This document shows, one piece after another, positions 34,887 to 43,101 of a DNA stretch of 64,000 bases (position 1 is the first letter of the stretch; each line of letters opens with the position of its first letter). The notes under the pieces are model-generated. The model had not been told where the DNA came from. It made no database searches and saw only the letters and a list, made by a program, of their open reading frames with translations. A program made the translations under genes and the position numbers. The stretch comes from Bacteroidales bacterium (GTDB lineage: Bacteria > Bacteroidota > Bacteroidia > Bacteroidales > F082), in contig JACFNF010000005.1 of NCBI GenBank assembly GCA_019454985.1, forward strand, positions 62,001 to 126,000. Reading direction: 5' to 3'.

Positions 34887-35300
34887 ATGCAGCAAGGTTT
34901 TGAAAAAATTATCCGATGGGGCTTCATTGCCGTCATGCTCATTGGAGCTTTGCTCGGGATTTATTTCTTTGTGAGCGACTCCTTTGAACTCATGATCCAG
35001 TACACTTATGTGCTTTTCATCCTTACTGCTCTCTTTGCTGTGATTTCGCCGGTTTTCACTTTCATCCAACATCCTAAAAACTTGAAAAACCTGGCTTTAA
35101 CCCTCGGCATTGTAGCAGTCATTGCGTTGATTGCATATCTGTTTTCCGGTAACACGTATTCGGAACTGCAACTGGAAACTTACAAAATTTCAGCCGGAGA
35201 ATCAACATTTATAAGTTTTGGCATTGTTTTCACTTTTATCGTCAGCATTCTGGTTTTAGTGACCGTAGTGTTTTCGAGCATTTACAAACTGTTTAAATAG
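34887..35300 (+). CDS. Unknown four-segment membrane protein within the exb operon
   Basis: 137 residues with four hydrophobic segments (WGFIAVMLIGALLGIYFFV; YTYVLFILTALFAVISPVF; LALTLGIVAVIALIAYLF; FISFGIVFTFIVSILVLVTVVF) and little else. Between segments three and four is a short loop (SGNTYSELQLETYKIS). I do not know a named family. It lies 5 bases after exbB and 6 bases before exbD, so it very likely works with that complex, perhaps as an accessory membrane subunit (inference). Confidence 0.75.
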   Translation: MQQGFEKIIRWGFIAVMLIGALLGIYFFVSDSFELMIQYTYVLFILTALFAVISPVFTFIQHPKNLKNLALTLGIVAVIALIAYLFSGNTYSELQLETYKISAGESTFISFGIVFTFIVSILVLVTVVFSSIYKLFK

Positions 35301-35306
35301 GAAGTT

Positions 35307-35879
35307 ATGAGAAGAGCAGCTCCTGAAATCAATGCAGGGTCAATGGCTGACATCGCGTTTCTGCTTTTGATTTTCTTCCTCGTAACAACGACGATGGACG
35401 TTGACTCGGGAATTACCCGGCGTCTGCCGCCACCGGTTGATAATCCGGAATCAGTGAAAATCAAAGAAAGAAACGTGATGAATGTTCTTATTAACTCCAA
35501 GAACATGTTATTGGTCAATGGAATGCCCGGCGACATCAATACGCTCAAGGACATTGCCAAAGACTTTATGCTCCCCCATTATCCTGATAACCCAAGTTAC
35601 CCCGAAGTCGAAGAAGCGAGCAATCATCTTATTGGAAATTATTATGCGTCAAAGGGCGTAATCTCGCTTAAGAATGACAGGGGTACTTCCTACGACATCT
35701 ATATTCAGGTGCAGAACGAGTTGGCAAGAGCTTTCAACGAAATCAAAGAAGAGTTGGCTATGGATCGCTTTGGAACCAAGCTCGCGAATCTTTCAAAAGA
35801 AAAACTGGAAGCCATCAACGATGCTGTGCCTGTACGTATTTCTGAAGCAGAACCCGAAAATATTGGAGGAGGAAACTAA
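35307..35879 (+). CDS. exbD: ExbD/TolR family protein, first copy
   Basis: 190 residues. The single N-terminal membrane segment carries the proton-relay Asp15 in SMADIAFLLLIFFLVTTTM. The periplasmic domain starts RRLPPPVD. It is longer than the second copy because of a middle insert (about residues 85-125: MLPHYPDNPSYPEVEEASNH-type sequence). ExbD pairs with ExbB to couple proton flow to TonB. Start chosen at MRRAAPEINAGS, 6 bases after the membrane-protein gene. Confidence 0.9.
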   Translation: MRRAAPEINAGSMADIAFLLLIFFLVTTTMDVDSGITRRLPPPVDNPESVKIKERNVMNVLINSKNMLLVNGMPGDINTLKDIAKDFMLPHYPDNPSYPEVEEASNHLIGNYYASKGVISLKNDRGTSYDIYIQVQNELARAFNEIKEELAMDRFGTKLANLSKEKLEAINDAVPVRISEAEPENIGGGN

Positions 35880-35882
35880 ACT

Positions 35883-36356
35883 ATGAGTAAATTCAAATCC
35901 AGTAAAACCAAAGGTACACCGGCAATCAGCACTTCCTCGCTACCCGACATCATCTTTATGCTCCTTTTCTTTTTCATGGTGACAACTCAAATGAGAGAAA
36001 CTTCATTGAGAGTAAAGATGAAGCTGCCGATGGCTACGGAAATTCAAAAGCTCGAAAAGAAATCCTTGGTGAGCTATATCTATATCGGGCCTCCAATTAA
36101 TCAGGCTCTTTACGGTACGGAATCACGTATTCAGCTCAACGACCAGTATGCCCGTGTTTCGGACGTACCGGAGTTTGTGGCTACCGAAAGAGAAGCCCGA
36201 AACGAGGCCGACCGTAACCTGATGACGACTGCCCTGAAAATCCATAAGGATACCAAGATGGGAGTTGTAACGGATGTGAAACAAGAGCTCCGCAAAGCCA
36301 GTGCCTTCCGTATTAACTACTCTACCTTAAAAGGTGCTGAAAAGCACTCAAATTAA
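35883..36356 (+). CDS. exbD: ExbD/TolR family protein, second copy
   Basis: 157 residues. The membrane segment reads SSLPDIIFMLLFFFMVTTQM, keeping the key Asp. The periplasmic part holds KLPMATEIQKLEKKS and a C-terminal THTKMGVVTDVKQELRKAS-like helix (KDTKMGVVTDVKQELRKA). Tandem ExbD genes of different sequence suggest a mixed ExbD pair in the complex, a known arrangement in this phylum. It lies 3 bases after the first copy, and the operon ends in a terminator at 36383. No tonB gene follows. Confidence 0.9.
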   Translation: MSKFKSSKTKGTPAISTSSLPDIIFMLLFFFMVTTQMRETSLRVKMKLPMATEIQKLEKKSLVSYIYIGPPINQALYGTESRIQLNDQYARVSDVPEFVATEREARNEADRNLMTTALKIHKDTKMGVVTDVKQELRKASAFRINYSTLKGAEKHSN

Positions 36357-36382
36357 GCGAATCTAACATTGATTTTATGGAT

Positions 36383-36407
36383 AAAACCGGCTTTGGCCGG
36401 TTTTTTT
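36383..36407. terminator. Terminator between exbD and the CPBP protease gene
   Basis: Stem AAAACCGGC / GCCGGTTTT with a TTTG loop and T run. It overlaps the convergent gene's stop codon and probably serves the exb operon. Confidence 0.85.
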
Positions 36408-37323
36408 ATTGCTCGCCCGAAATGCGAAGTGCCCACCATAAAAGAAATCCTGTAAGAATGATGCTGAATACAATATATCCCTGACTCATGCCCTTCCCAA
36501 GCTCTTCCATTGGGGTGGCTGTATAACCATTGTGATGGAGGTAAAAAACCGTCACTGCTGCTCCATTGTTGACGAAGTGCATGGCCATAGGGACAAAAAT
36601 ACTGCCTGAAACAACAAAAAAATAGCCGAGGAAGAAACCCAATACAAAACGTGGAAGTAAACCATAAAACTGGAAATGCGCCAGACTGAAAATGAGGGAA
36701 GTGAGTACAACGGCAGCCCACTGACGTTTTGTGAGGCGCACCAGCAAAGTTTGAACCACTGAACGAAACACCAACTCTTCACCAATTGCCGTAACAAAAG
36801 CAATCATAAACAAGTTGAATAACAAGCCGCCAAAATTATCCACACTCAGAAATAGTTTCATCAATTCCTCTGCCTGTGTCTCTTTTTGTTGCATCCAAGT
36901 TTCAAGGGCGGCAAGACTTTCAGGTAGGCGGATTGACTGATTAAACTCCAAAAGGCGATAAATAAGCGGCAGACTGACAAACATCAGCCCGATTGCCGGA
37001 AGATAAATCAGCTGCTTTTTGGGTTGTCGAACACCAAGAAACTGCATGAAGTTTAGATCAACCAACCACGCCAAAGCAATAGGCGGAAATATAAACAAAC
37101 CAAGCTGTGACGAAAGTTGCATGATGCGTGCAGCCTGAAGGCTGGCAGGATTGCCGCTTGCAAAATCCAACGAAGTCCCTGGCGAGGACAATCCGCATAT
37201 ATACAGGATGATAAGACCAATGAGCATTCCCAGAATGGCACCAAAAAGAAGAAGCCCGAAAAAAATAAACAGTTGAAAAAGTGGAGTGGTTTTGCCAAAA
37301 ATAGGACGGAATCTGTTACTCAT
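36406..37323 (-). CDS. CPBP family intramembrane metalloprotease
   Basis: About 305 residues from MSNRFRPIF at 37323, with about eight membrane segments. The CPBP (Abi/CAAX) motifs are present: AIGEELVFRSVVQ (the EExxxR element) and SLIFSLAHFQFYGLLPRFVLGFFLGYFFVVSG (FxxxH), followed by HFVNNGAA. CPBP proteases cleave membrane or prenylated proteins; the substrate is not known. An in-frame ATG at 37347 lies one base after the -7 box and is therefore unlikely; the frame extending to 37590 overlaps dusB and is rejected. Confidence 0.87.
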   Translation of the reverse strand: MSNRFRPIFGKTTPLFQLFIFFGLLLFGAILGMLIGLIILYICGLSSPGTSLDFASGNPASLQAARIMQLSSQLGLFIFPPIALAWLVDLNFMQFLGVRQPKKQLIYLPAIGLMFVSLPLIYRLLEFNQSIRLPESLAALETWMQQKETQAEELMKLFLSVDNFGGLLFNLFMIAFVTAIGEELVFRSVVQTLLVRLTKRQWAAVVLTSLIFSLAHFQFYGLLPRFVLGFFLGYFFVVSGSIFVPMAMHFVNNGAAVTVFYLHHNGYTATPMEELGKGMSQGYIVFSIILTGFLLWWALRISGEQ

Positions 37324-37348
37324 GCGCTGTGTTATCGGTTCGATCATG

Positions 37349-37356
37349 CAAAAGTA
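37349..37356 (-). promoter_or_regulatory. -7 box of the CPBP gene
   Basis: Minus-strand TACTTTTG, 25 bases before the chosen ATG at 37323. Confidence 0.55.
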
Positions 37357-37426
37357 GTATTTTTGCCGCCGTTTTACACTGCTTGTAAGACGAATAGAAA
37401 GTGTTGAAATCCAAATAGATTTAAAT

Positions 37427-38479
37427 TTGATCAAGATAGGAAACAGGGAAATTGGATTATTCCCCATTCTGTTGGCACCGATGGAAGACGTGAGCGATCC
37501 GCCCTTCAGGTATGTGTGTAAACTCTTTGGCGCCGATATTATGTACACTGAGTTTATCTCGTCGGAGGGCTTGATTCGTGATGCAGCCAAGAGTGTGAAG
37601 AAGCTCGATTTCAGCGATTTTGAAAGACCGATCGGGATTCAGATTTTTGGCCACGATATTGATTCGATGGTTCGGGCAGCCGAATATGCCGAGCGCGCAG
37701 AGCCCGACATAATTGATATTAATTTTGGCTGCCCTGTGAAAAAAGTTGTTGCCAAGGGTGCTGGTTCGGGCATTATGAATAATATTCCAAAAATGGTGGC
37801 CATGACCGAAGCCGTTGTGAAAGCCGTGAAACTGCCCGTAACCGTGAAAACCCGTTTAGGTTATGACGAAGATCGAAAGGATATTGTTGAAATTGCCGAA
37901 CGTTTGCAGGATGTTGGTATTCAAGCTTTGACGATTCATGGCAGATTACGTACTACCCGGTCGAGTGTGCCGGCCGACTGGACTTTGATCGGAAAAGTGA
38001 AGGAAAATCCCCGCATGCACATCCCTGTTTTTGGGAATGGTGATGTGGTGGATGGACCTTCGGCACGCTATTTTCGAGATACTTATGGCGTTGACGGACT
38101 GATGATTGCACGTGGAAGTTATGGTAATCCCTGGATTTTTCGCGAGGTGAAACAGTATCTGTCGGATGGAACCCTGCCCGAAATTCCGGACATTCACGAA
38201 CGAATTCGTGTTTCAGACATTCACTTGCAAAAATCCATTGAGTGGAAAGGCGAGCGCCAGGCCATTATGGAAATGCGCAAACATTGGAGCGACTATTTTA
38301 AAGGCTTTCCCTCCTTTAAACCATATCGGATCAGACTGATGCAAGCGCTTGTTTACGAGGAGATTAAACAGATATTCAACGAAATAGCTGAAGTGTTCGA
38401 TGGAGTAAAGCCAATCAAAAATCAGTTGGCCGAAGAAGCTACCGGATATCAAGATCATCCCGGAGAATGCCGCCTGTGA
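37427..38479 (+). CDS. dusB: tRNA-dihydrouridine synthase (DusB-like)
   Basis: 350 residues from a TTG start (37427). No ATG lies near the family's normal N-terminus, IKIGNREIGLFPILLAPMEDVSDPPFR. The enzyme reduces uridines in tRNA with FMN and NADPH. The catalytic cysteine is in INFGCPVKKVVAKGAGSG (near residue 102), the phosphate/FMN site is PVFGNGDVVDG, and GLMIARGSYGNPWIF is typical of DusB. The 3' end overlaps the convergent HAD gene by 41 bases. Confidence 0.93.
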   Translation: MIKIGNREIGLFPILLAPMEDVSDPPFRYVCKLFGADIMYTEFISSEGLIRDAAKSVKKLDFSDFERPIGIQIFGHDIDSMVRAAEYAERAEPDIIDINFGCPVKKVVAKGAGSGIMNNIPKMVAMTEAVVKAVKLPVTVKTRLGYDEDRKDIVEIAERLQDVGIQALTIHGRLRTTRSSVPADWTLIGKVKENPRMHIPVFGNGDVVDGPSARYFRDTYGVDGLMIARGSYGNPWIFREVKQYLSDGTLPEIPDIHERIRVSDIHLQKSIEWKGERQAIMEMRKHWSDYFKGFPSFKPYRIRLMQALVYEEIKQIFNEIAEVFDGVKPIKNQLAEEATGYQDHPGECRL

Positions 38480-39095
38480 ATAAATCGCGCACACGCAGCG
38501 GTTTTTGCAGATGGATGGTTTTCAGACCCAGCGAACGAGCTGCCTCAATATGGGTCAGAGTGTCGTCAATAAACAGCGTTTCAGCGGGTTTAAGACGATG
38601 CTGATAGAGTACAAACTCAAAAATTTCCGGATCGGGTTTGCTGAGATGCAAATCGAAACTGAAATATGACTTGGTGAAAAGCTGGTCGAACTCGCGATAA
38701 CCAAAACGAAGTTGTAAATCACGCACATACACATCGTAGTGGATTTCGTTAGAGTTGCTTAACAGGAAAATAGGATAATGGCTTTTCACTTCTTCAAGCA
38801 CTTTGATACGCTCATGAGGAATGTCGAGTAAAAGAGCATTCCAGGCATCGTCAATATCCTGATCCTGAAGTGGAATGCCGACAAAATCACGAATCTTGTC
38901 GCGAAAAATTTCAGGTGTGAGGATGCCACGCTCAAATTTTTCCATCACCTGCTGCTGAAACTCTTTCGATTGGAAGATACCGGTGTTTTCAACACCCAGA
39001 TTCTTCAAAGCTAAAAGTGTTTGCTGAGGATCAATATCGAGAATTACACCGCCAAAATCGAAAATAATGCTGCTGATGGAAGATTGTGCTTTCAT
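38439..39095 (-). CDS. HAD family phosphatase (YihX-like)
   Basis: About 218 residues from MKAQSSISS. Motif I is IIFDFGGVILDID (nucleophile Asp), motif II is FLLSNSNEIH, motif III lysine lies around FSFDLHLSKPDPEIF, and motif IV is LFIDDTLTHIEAA. This is the HAD subfamily IA pattern of YihX-type sugar-phosphate phosphatases; the substrate is unproven. A longer frame to 39176 adds residues lacking conservation. It overlaps the end of dusB by 41 bases, tail to tail. Confidence 0.9.
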   Translation of the reverse strand: MKAQSSISSIIFDFGGVILDIDPQQTLLALKNLGVENTGIFQSKEFQQQVMEKFERGILTPEIFRDKIRDFVGIPLQDQDIDDAWNALLLDIPHERIKVLEEVKSHYPIFLLSNSNEIHYDVYVRDLQLRFGYREFDQLFTKSYFSFDLHLSKPDPEIFEFVLYQHRLKPAETLFIDDTLTHIEAARSLGLKTIHLQKPLRVRDLFTGGILRDDLDIR

Positions 39096-39269
39096 AATTA
39101 AGGTGCGTTTTTTTGCTTGGAAAAATTCGATACAAAGTTGTAACTTTGCACCCGCATTGCCAACAGTTTTTTTCACATTCCCTGTTAAAAAAACCTAATG
39201 CAGATTATGCTGAAGTTTTATCAATGAAAGGTGAATCGTAAAACACCAAAAATCATTGGATAAAATAAA

Positions 39270-39346
39270 GGGCCTATAGCTCAGTTGGTTAGAGCAACTG
39301 ACTCATAATCAGTAGGTCCCAGGTTCAAGCCCTGGTGGGCCCACCA
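39270..39346 (+). tRNA. tRNA with CAT anticodon (Met, or lysidine-modified Ile2)
   Basis: Begins GGGCCTATAGCTCAG. The acceptor GGGCCTA pairs with TGGGCCC, the anticodon loop is CTCATAA (CAT), and the T-arm GGTTCAAGCC is intact. CCA is encoded, unlike the other three tRNAs here. It is not an initiator type (first pair G-C). The acceptor is like those of isoleucine tRNAs in this phylum, so Ile2 is possible. Confidence 0.9.
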
Positions 39347-39348
39347 TG

Positions 39349-39381
39349 AACAAGAGGTTATTTTTCAGCCTCTTGTTTTTT
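39349..39381 (+). terminator. Terminator of the CAT tRNA
   Basis: Stem AACAAGAGG / CCTCTTGTT with an 11-base loop and T run, 2 bases after CCA. Confidence 0.9.
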
Positions 39382-39414
39382 AATAACCAAAGCATGGTTC
39401 ATCGTTTAAAATCT

Positions 39415-39446
39415 TTTGTGCAATTCATGCCTGCATTTTAATTTTG
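39415..39446 (+). promoter_or_regulatory. Promoter of the BspA-like gene
   Basis: TTTG (39415-39418), 20 bases, TAATTTTG (39439-39446); the ATG is 50 bases downstream. Confidence 0.7.
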
Positions 39447-39496
39447 CTGAATCAAACCAAATTTATTAAATAATTAAATAACAATTAGATAAGTTT

Positions 39497-41170
39497 ATGA
39501 TGAGAAGCTTTCTCCTTAGTTTTATTCTTTTGATTGCCTTTGTGAGTGTTTATGCCCAGAACCCATATGTTACCATCTGGCAAACCGATATCGAAGGCTA
39601 TGGGACTTCCGCCAACAATCAGATTGAGATTCCGGCAATTGGCGATTTTTCTTATACCTGGGAAGAAATTGCCAGTCCGAACAACAATGGCTCAGGTACT
39701 GGGAGTGGGCTTACGCTTCTGACTTTTCCTGTACCGGGAATTTATCGCCTGAGCATGACGCCTGTTGGCCCTAATCCTTTTAATCAGATAGTGTTTGCCG
39801 GAAATGGTGATGATGTCAAGCTGTTAGAGATTGTTCAATGGGGCGATGTGGCCTGGGCTTCATTTGAGGATGCTTATTGGGAAGCAGAAAACCTGAGTAT
39901 CACCGCTACCGACCTACCCAACCTGAGCAATGTGTACTCAATGAGCAATGCTTTCAGGGAAAGTGGGATTGACGAAATTCCAAACCTGAACAACTGGGAT
40001 ATGAGCAGTGTGACGGATATGAGTAAAATGTTTTATGGCCTTCAAAATTTCAATCAGTATATCGGCGATTGGGATGTGAGCAATGTGGGCGATATGAGCA
40101 AAATGTTTTTCCACGCCTCGAGCTTCAACCAGCCCATTGGTAGTTGGAATACGGCTAATGTTCAGTCGTTCAGCAGTATGTTCGAAGGAGCAACAGCCTT
40201 CAATCAGCCCATTGGCAACTGGAACACCTCGAATGTCTGGGATATTTCATATATGTTCGCCATGGCTTCCAGCTTCAACCAACCTATTGGCGATTGGGAT
40301 GTGAGCAATGTGAGCAATATGAACGGTGTGTTTTATATGGCTTCTGCATTTAACAAACCTTTGGAAAACTGGAACGTTTCCAATGTCACCCTTATGGCTT
40401 TTATGTTTGTTGGTTCGGCTTTCAACCAGCCCATTGGCAACTGGGATGTGAGCAATGTAATAGATATGTATGCCATGTTTTCCAACAACACTAAGTTTAA
40501 TCAGCCTATCGGCAATTGGGTGACCAAGAATGTGGAAGATATGGCCATGATGTTCCAATCGGCCAGCGCTTTCAATCAACCCATCGAAAACTGGAATGTG
40601 AGTAAGGTGAATTTTATGTATGATATGTTCAAGAATGCCACCAAATTTGACCAACCTTTGGGCAACTGGAATCTGAAAATGCTCAGCAATTTTCAGTATG
40701 CTGACAATGCACTTAGTTTTAAAAACACGGCAATGAGCTGTATAAACTACAGCCTGAGTCTTCACGGATGGGCACAGAACAATCTTACAGCTTCCAACAT
40801 TAAACTTGCCGCCAACAGCCGAAAATATAGCCCCGATGTGGTGAACGACCGCAACAGCTTGGTGAATGCGAAGTTTTGGGTCATTACTGGCGATGAACTG
40901 GGCGACTGCACTTTGGTTTCGCTGCCCGAAACCGAATCTTCTTCCTTCACGGTATCGCCCAACCCGGCCAAGGACGAAGTTTTTGTGTCGGGTCTCAAAG
41001 GCGGCGAAACTTTGATTCTGATGGATCAAACCGGAAAATTTATGTGGCTCCAAACTGCTGATAGCCCGAGTGTTCGGATTGACCTGCACCAAATTGACCA
41101 TGGTATATATAACCTGATCATCCGTAGCGAAGGCCGCAACATCACCAAAAAAGTAGTGAAAGCCGGGTAA
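39497..41170 (+). CDS. BspA-like (DUF285) repeat surface protein with T9SS tail
   Basis: 557 residues. Signal peptide ends SVYAQ. Residues about 166-400 are roughly ten tandem repeats of 25 residues with the form (N/D)W(D/N)(V/T)SNV..M..MF..A..FNQPIG; one unit is a residue short. This is the DUF285 leucine-rich-like repeat found in BspA-type surface proteins, which take part in binding to surfaces or other cells. Before it, residues 20-165 hold a PKD-like start (DFSYTWEEI) and ETFERGIDEIP-like leader repeats. The last 75 residues are a T9SS type A tail (FTVSPNPAKDEVFV ... HGIYNLIIRSEGR). It is flanked by a promoter and an 18-bp terminator. Confidence 0.92.
   Translation: MMRSFLLSFILLIAFVSVYAQNPYVTIWQTDIEGYGTSANNQIEIPAIGDFSYTWEEIASPNNNGSGTGSGLTLLTFPVPGIYRLSMTPVGPNPFNQIVFAGNGDDVKLLEIVQWGDVAWASFEDAYWEAENLSITATDLPNLSNVYSMSNAFRESGIDEIPNLNNWDMSSVTDMSKMFYGLQNFNQYIGDWDVSNVGDMSKMFFHASSFNQPIGSWNTANVQSFSSMFEGATAFNQPIGNWNTSNVWDISYMFAMASSFNQPIGDWDVSNVSNMNGVFYMASAFNKPLENWNVSNVTLMAFMFVGSAFNQPIGNWDVSNVIDMYAMFSNNTKFNQPIGNWVTKNVEDMAMMFQSASAFNQPIENWNVSKVNFMYDMFKNATKFDQPLGNWNLKMLSNFQYADNALSFKNTAMSCINYSLSLHGWAQNNLTASNIKLAANSRKYSPDVVNDRNSLVNAKFWVITGDELGDCTLVSLPETESSSFTVSPNPAKDEVFVSGLKGGETLILMDQTGKFMWLQTADSPSVRIDLHQIDHGIYNLIIRSEGRNITKKVVKAG
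39992..40720 (+). repeat. Tandem coding repeats of about 75 bp in the BspA-like gene
   Basis: About ten units that encode 25-residue repeats. Some neighbours are close at the DNA level (for example the phrase TTCAACCAGCCCATTGG recurs), so this stretch can recombine or assemble wrongly. Confidence 0.85.
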
Positions 41171-41243
41171 AGAGAATTTCGTCTGTTTCCTGTTTAGAAA
41201 TCGATTTTGGTTTCAGCTATTCAGCTGAGCCCGCGAAACCACG

Positions 41244-41289
41244 ACAAATCTTTTGCAGAAAGTTTTTATTTCTGCAAAAGATTTGTTTT
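41244..41289 (+). terminator. Terminator of the BspA-like gene
   Basis: 18-bp perfect stem (41244-41261 with 41269-41286), 7-base loop, ending in TTTTG. It is the longest hairpin seen in the window. Confidence 0.88.
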
Positions 41290-41343
41290 GCTTTATGTAA
41301 GACTTCCTTTAATTTAGTCCAAAATTTAAAAAACCACCTTTCC

Positions 41344-42333
41344 ATGCAAAACACGCCGGATCTATCATGTAACTATTTGGGATTCAATTTAAGGAGCCCG
41401 ATCATTGCTTCAAGTTCCGGATTTACGGATAGTGTGAAAAAGCTTGTCGAGCTGGAGCGTTTTGGCGCAGGCGCTGTCGTGCTCAAATCAATTTTTGAAG
41501 AAGAAATCGCCGGGGAGTATGACAAAGCCCTTCGCCATGAGGCTGAAAACACCGGCAGGGAGGAGTTTTTAGATTACCTTGATGTACGTATCAGAAAGGA
41601 AAATCTGGGAAAATATCTGCAACTGATCCGCGATGCAAAACAGGCATTGAGCATTCCGGTAATTGCTTCGGTGAATTGCAAAACGACGTACGAGTGGATG
41701 AGCTTTTCCGAAGAAATTCAAAAAGCTGGTGCCGATGCCATCGAGCTGAATGTGTTTGTACTCCCTTCCGCCTTAGGCCGAAGCAGTCTTGATAATGAAA
41801 AAATCTATTTTGAAATCATCAAACAGGTCAAACGACGGGTGAACATTCCGGTAGCGATGAAAATCAGCTATTATTTCTCCAATTTGGCACAGTTTGCCCA
41901 CGACTTGGCACATAGCGGTCTCAGTGGTATCGTGATGTTTAACCGTTTTTACAGCCCCGATTTCAATATCCACTCGCTTCAGGTAACTCAGGGAAATGTG
42001 TTGAGTCATCCGGGTGAGTTGTTTCTGCCCCTGCGCTGGATTTCCATGCTTTCAGGCAAATTGTCCTGCGACCTCTCGGCTTCAACTGGCGTTGAAGATG
42101 GAGCTTCCGTGATAAAACTTTTACTTGCAGGAGCTTCCACGGTTCAGGTGGCCAGCGCACTTTACCGCCATGGAGCCGGATATATGGAAACCATGCACAA
42201 CGAACTGCGCCACTGGATGAGCCAGCATGATTTTGCAACGATTGATAGTTTTAAAGGAATGCTCAGCCAAAATAAATATGAAAATCCGGAAGTATTTGAA
42301 AGATTGCAGTTTATGAGATACTTTAGCGAATAA
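41344..42333 (+). CDS. Dihydroorotate dehydrogenase-like protein
   Basis: 329 residues, FMN-binding TIM barrel related to class 1 dihydroorotate dehydrogenase. Segments: LGFNLRSPIIASSSGFTDSV (near residue 12), PVIASVNCKTTYEWMSF (near 102), GADAIELNVFV (near 128), PVAMKISYYFSN (near 162) and GASTVQVASALYRHG (near 262). In other genomes this lineage is annotated as DHOD-like and is separate from true PyrD; its substrate is unknown. A TAATTTAG box lies 26 bases before the ATG (41310-41317). It may be co-transcribed with the LOG gene 53 bases on. Confidence 0.88.
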   Translation: MQNTPDLSCNYLGFNLRSPIIASSSGFTDSVKKLVELERFGAGAVVLKSIFEEEIAGEYDKALRHEAENTGREEFLDYLDVRIRKENLGKYLQLIRDAKQALSIPVIASVNCKTTYEWMSFSEEIQKAGADAIELNVFVLPSALGRSSLDNEKIYFEIIKQVKRRVNIPVAMKISYYFSNLAQFAHDLAHSGLSGIVMFNRFYSPDFNIHSLQVTQGNVLSHPGELFLPLRWISMLSGKLSCDLSASTGVEDGASVIKLLLAGASTVQVASALYRHGAGYMETMHNELRHWMSQHDFATIDSFKGMLSQNKYENPEVFERLQFMRYFSE

Positions 42334-42386
42334 AAATACCAGGGGAGCCAAATTGATTGCAGCAAACATTTTCAACAACGATCAGA

Positions 42387-43100
42387 ATGGACAAAAAAGA
42401 AGAAGAAAAACAAATACGTAGAGCTTTTAAACCCAAAACGTGGAATGAGATCAAGACACACGACTCGTGGAGTGTTTTTAAAATCATGGCCGAGTTCGTT
42501 GACGGGTATGAGAAGTTAGCTCGTATTGGCCCATGTGTGGCTATTTTCGGTTCGGCACGTACCAAATCAAACCACCCCAATTATCGCCTCACCGAGGAAA
42601 TTGCCTATTTACTCACCAAAAAAGGCTTTGGAATCATCACCGGTGGCGGGCCGGGGATCATGGAGGCCGGAAACAAAGGTGCCCATTTTGCCGGCGGCAA
42701 AAGCGTAGGAGTAAATATTGCCCTGCCTTTTGAACAGCAACCCAATCCGTTCATTGACCCCGATAAATACATCCTGTTCGATTATTTCTTCGTCAGAAAA
42801 GTGATGTTCATGCGCTATTCGCAAGGCTATATCGTTTTACCGGGTGGCTTTGGTACCATGGACGAACTGTTTGAGGCCATCACGCTGGTGCAGACTCAAA
42901 AATTAGTGAAATTTCCGATTGTGCTTGTAGGCAAAAAATATTGGTCGGGTCTCATTCGCTGGATCGAAGAGCGAATGCTCGAAGAACAAAACATCAGTCC
43001 GGATGATATGAATATCTTCACTTTGGTGGATACTGCCGAGGAAGCAGTGAAAATCATCGAAGATTTCTACAACAAATACGCCCTGAAACCCAATTTCTGA
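42387..43100 (+). CDS. LOG family nucleoside monophosphate phosphoribohydrolase
   Basis: About 237 residues from MDKKEEEKQIRRAF. The Rossmann-like LOG fold shows the diagnostic PGGFGTMDE near residue 155 and TGGGPGIMEAGNKGA near 90. Members split nucleoside 5'-monophosphates (cytokinin-type or AMP) to base and ribose phosphate; others bind nucleotides. The start at 42387 is preferred because the ten residues before it (from 42357) are unlike the family. The retropepsin gene follows 1 base after the stop. Confidence 0.9.
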   Translation: MDKKEEEKQIRRAFKPKTWNEIKTHDSWSVFKIMAEFVDGYEKLARIGPCVAIFGSARTKSNHPNYRLTEEIAYLLTKKGFGIITGGGPGIMEAGNKGAHFAGGKSVGVNIALPFEQQPNPFIDPDKYILFDYFFVRKVMFMRYSQGYIVLPGGFGTMDELFEAITLVQTQKLVKFPIVLVGKKYWSGLIRWIEERMLEEQNISPDDMNIFTLVDTAEEAVKIIEDFYNKYALKPNF

Positions 43101-43101
43101 T

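Noticed and set aside
39992..40720. CRISPR-like periodicity
   Set aside because: The period is 75 bp, in frame, and encodes DUF285 repeats; there are no spacers or cas genes.
40247..41101. Antisense frame of 284 residues with regular HIPIANGL-like repeats
   Set aside because: It is the mirror of the BspA-like repeats on the plus strand; the periodicity is inherited from them.
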